From positions 73,359,180 through 73,423,179 of the forward strand of contig OX578152.1 in NCBI GenBank assembly GCA_951213105.1: 64,000 nucleotides of DNA. Reading direction: 5' to 3'. A program made the translations under genes and the position numbers. The notes beneath the pieces are model-generated. The model did not search any database, was not told the origin of the DNA, and saw nothing but the letters and a program-made list of their open reading frames with translations. Positions within the stretch are counted from its first letter, which is position 1; every line of letters begins with the position of its first letter. Positions 61,178 to 64,000 of this stretch are shown piece after piece. The DNA is from Amaurobius ferox. Lineage: Eukaryota > Arthropoda > Arachnida > Araneae > Amaurobiidae.

Positions 61178-62105
61178 TCTTCCCATCAAATTTTAAACAG
61201 GCAACGATTATTAATCTTTGTAGAGGACACAAGAGCAAAGAAGGAATTTGCTGTATAGTAAAGAATTTGCTCAACAAAGAGTTGGATGAATAAAGGAACG
61301 AAATTCGGTGTAATATCTATATTGCTGTATTAATACTGAAATTGTATAGAGAATATTGAAATGATAAAAAAATGAGATTTGGTTATGTTGAATTATTTGT
61401 GTGGAAAGTCATATATGCTATTCGTATATATTGTATATAAATTTTATATAGTGCTCCGACTTGTTGATTTTAAGATTTCTTGTTGTATAGTAGATTTTGT
61501 GGAATTTTTTGCCTTTTGGTGGAAATCCTAGTGTGGCAAGTGATGTATGGTATTTTGTATAGTTATAATGCACTGCTTTGTTGATTCTAAGATAAATTGT
61601 TATTATAAAAGGAATGAATTGTACTCTTGTAAAGGTAATGGAACCTGTCATCTATACAGAGTTTAGAATCAGTTTGTATGAATATTGGAATTGTAAGATA
61701 TGAAATTGTATGTATACTTAATGCAATTGTATTATTGGCAAGTTTTACTCATCTTGGGAATGTATAGATTAAAGTTTTTGTTGTTGTCTTTATTTCTACA
61801 CTACTTTTAGGTAAAGTTAAAATGTATTTTTGTCAACCGGGTATGGTTGATTTTGTATTTTTATTGTTTTCTAAGTTGTTGTTTGTTGTGTTTCCGTGTG
61901 TTGGTTCCAGTGGAGGATGACCCTCTTTTGTGGGCAGGAGGATGGCTGCTTCGCGTTTGTTTGGTGCCTTTTGGTGTTTCGGCTGGAGGCGGGGGTCGGA
62001 CCTTGCTGGGTGGCTTTGGCTACTGGTTGTTTGGTCTCGGCTGCTGTCGTGGCGACGGGTGCGTTGTCTCCCGTGTACCTTCGGGTGGGGCGGGTACTTC
62101 TCTGA
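61178..62105 (-). mobile_element. 928-bp insertion with perfect 15-bp target duplication
   Basis: TTACCATATATAGAG occurs at 61163-61177 and 62106-62120, directly bordering a segment whose composition changes sharply. On the minus strand the first 245 bp are GC-rich and open for about 80 codons (62104 to a TAG near 61864), with a Thr/Gln/Pro/Lys-rich product including APVATTAAETKQPVAKATQQ and KRVILHWNQHTETQQTTT. The remaining 690 bp are AT-rich with internal similarity (TTGTTGATTYTAAGAT near 61460 and 61580), like a 3' untranslated region. A 5'-truncated non-LTR retrotransposon or retroposed transcript fits; no poly-A tail is visible. The plus-strand open frame 61847-62164 is judged a shadow. 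Confidence 0.6.
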
Positions 62106-62120
62106 TTACCATATATAGAG

Positions 62121-62525
62121 ATCTAACGTGTACACTCATGTACCTTTCCTTACACAGTTACTAGGGACTTTCATGGGATCTTTGTATATGTTTTGTGGGA
62201 TCACACTTGGCTAATTAATTTTTAAATTTTACGAAAATTTCGAAGTCAGATACAATATTCTAAATTGTAAAAACTTTTCTTGAAATTCCTTTGTTACAAT
62301 GAAAAAGTTAAAGATGAAATCGTTGTTTCCCGGAGACACAAAGCTTTCCTAACCAAGAAATCTCGCAACAGGAAACGTCTACAGTCATAAATACAAGCAT
62401 TATACCCATACCGGACTTACCGTGAGCTGCAATACCCACCTGTGGCTGAATTTTTCCTCTTTGACCATGTCCATAGTAATTTGGTTCACAACGTAGGTAT
62501 GTTTTGGGAGTCTAAGCATACAATA
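62121..62525. other. No gene recognised
   Basis: AT-rich, nothing supported. Confidence 0.4.
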
Positions 62526-62943
62526 TCTCCTCTCTCTATATCGCTCCTTTCTCTCTATTTCACTTCCACTCTCTCTCTCTGTTTCTCTCTCATTATTTCT
62601 CTCTGTTTCTCTCTCATTCTTTCTTTCTGTTTCTCTCTCATTCTTTCTCTCTGTTTCTCTCTCATTGTTTCTCTTCTGTTCCTCTATCTGTTTCTCTTTC
62701 TCTGTTTCTCTTTCTCTGTTTCTCTCCCTCTCTGTTTCTCTCTCTCTCTCTGTTCCTCTCTCTCTGTTTCTCTCTCTCTATTTCTCTCTCAATTTCTCTC
62801 TCTATTTCTCTCTCTATTTCTCTATCTCTATTTCTCTGTCTATATTTCTCTCTATATATTTCTCTCTTTATATATTTCTCTTTTTATATTTATCTGTCTC
62901 TTTATGTATTTATCTCTCCCTCTCTCTCTCTGTGTGTGTGTGT
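62526..62943 (+). repeat. Pyrimidine-rich TCTCTSTTTC simple repeat
   Basis: About 420 bp of TCTCTCT and TTTCTCTCTG repeats ending in (TG)n. The long open frame 62442-63068 is a serine/leucine/phenylalanine translation of this repeat and not a gene. Confidence 0.95.
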
Positions 62944-63588
62944 GGATGAATTGGGTACATGATATCCAAAAAATAAACAAATCCATGTATGGCCATAACA
63001 TTTTATACTCAGAAAAATTATGTAAAAATCTAGAACTAAATAAAACTTTGGGTAATCTGCTTAATTGAAGCAGACATTATTGGAAATTTTGGATTTAATT
63101 GCACTATTTTATATTAAGAATTAAGTATAATTATCAGAAAAAGATAGTGCTATAGTTTGTATATAAAAATGGTAGTTTGAATTTTGTTGTTCGAGAAAAT
63201 AGTATTAAAATAGTATTTATGAAAAACAATCTGCTTCGATGCACATAATTTATAGCCTTCACAAACACGATGTCGACTTGGAAAAAAAAATAACTGATGT
63301 TAGTTTGAAGTTAATTATTTGCAAACAAAAGCTCGTATAAAAAATTTTATTATAATGTTGAAATAGCATGCACTATTATCTCTTTATAAAGACTGGAGAA
63401 TCTACACTAAAATCTGCTGAATTTCAAGTCAAAATTTAAATTCGAGCACATCCCCATAAACTGAAAACCAACTTTTATATTTAGTAAATTTTTTATAAAT
63501 TTTGAGTTCAACTTTTTCAAAGCATCACCATGCTGGGAAAAATCGAGTTCCCGAAACAATAGCCTAAAACATTTTTTCAGAACAACCT
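62944..63588. other. No gene recognised
   Basis: AT-rich, nothing supported. Confidence 0.4.
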
Positions 63589-63621
63589 CCACCAGATGGC
63601 GCTGGCTCGCATGTGACGTCA
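63589..63621 (+). promoter_or_regulatory. CTCF-like motif followed by a CRE-like palindrome
   Basis: CCACCAGATGGCGCTGG (63589-63605) fits the CTCF core CCNNNAGRNGGCGC, and TGACGTCA (63614-63621) is a perfect CREB/ATF site nine bases downstream. The patch is GC-rich against an AT background. Binding is inferred from motif match only. Confidence 0.45.
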
Positions 63622-64000
63622 GTGAGCGAGTAGTAAAACGATGAGTATGCCAATCATTATCTCGCTGACAAATATATTGTCACGATTGTAACGTTTAATT
63701 TGTTTTTCAACTTTTCATAAACAAAAGTTAGCGCGAATCGTAATTCAAAATCGATTGATCTCTTTTGTCATATATTTATTGCACGAGATAAGATATAATT
63801 TTATTTTACTTATTATTAAAAGAAGTTGTTGAGGATTCTAAAGTTCTATATTTTTTACTTAACATAACATTTTTTTACGAATTGCAGGGTAGAATACCAG
63901 GCGGATTTCCCTAGCTGTTATAAAATCTTAAATGTACGAAATGCGGAATGAAATCTCACACTTCATGTATTTTACATAAAAATTTTTAACAATAAAAAAT
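63622..64000. other. No gene recognised
   Basis: AT-rich sequence to the window edge, with no supported feature. Confidence 0.4.

Noticed and set aside
61847..62164. 105-codon plus-strand open frame with a GC-rich centre
   Set aside because: Cysteine/glycine/leucine-rich and antisense to a more protein-like minus-strand frame; it also runs across the 15-bp target duplication, so it is not an original coding unit.
62442..63068. A 208-codon open frame rich in serine, leucine and phenylalanine
   Set aside because: It is a direct translation of the TCTCTCT/TTTCTC simple repeat; all three frames are similarly open and no motif exists.

Overview
The window looks like a gene-poor, AT-rich stretch of an animal nuclear genome. 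It has no operons, no bacterial-type gene density, long TA microsatellites, pol III-derived SINEs with target-site duplications, a hAT transposase of the ZBED/SCAND3-like kind, Tc1/mariner relics, Penelope-like reverse transcriptase relics and many Helitron/Helentron-like non-coding repeats. This mixture fits an arthropod, and a chelicerate such as a spider is plausible, but nothing in the sequence settles the species. I found no host protein-coding gene that I can defend; every recognisable reading frame belongs to a mobile element.

Layout. 1-7.5 kb holds two broken Penelope-like RT copies, each associated with a conserved non-coding block and with TA microsatellites. 8.7-11.3 kb holds pogo/Tigger-like miniature elements and a tRNA-derived SINE. 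12.5-25.1 kb is dominated by Helentron-like non-coding elements (family A) and a related foldback family (C), with minisatellites between them. 26-30 kb has a family B element, a compact structure with two tRNA-like terminal repeats and a tRNA-lysine-type primer-binding-like site, and a full SINE with target duplication. 30.2-33.3 kb is a run of TA microsatellites carrying a decayed Tc1-like transposon and repeat blocks. 34-44.8 kb has more family A and B elements, a tRNA-headed SINE, a second copy of the Penelope-associated block, and a tRNA-derived SINE. 46-50.5 kb has two family B elements head to tail, the first split by a nearly intact hAT transposon. 50.5-53.7 kb has a tandem repeat, a mariner-like element with about 150-bp inverted repeats, and a 5S rRNA-headed SINE. 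55.6-59 kb is a tandem duplication inside family A-like sequence. 60-62.1 kb has a hAT-type miniature element and a 928-bp insertion with a 15-bp target duplication. The last 2 kb has pyrimidine-rich simple sequence and a CTCF-like plus CRE-like motif pair.

How the pieces relate. Nested insertions give relative ages: a SINE tail entered a Penelope RT copy; the hAT transposon entered a family B element; Tc1, mariner-like and Penelope-associated units sit inside TA repeats. Families A and B share a 20-bp 5' end but have different subterminal sequences that match their own 3' hairpins. Two SINEs share one body and tail but carry different pol III heads (tRNA-like or 5S-like). Repeat-family names A, B, C and D are mine and used only here.
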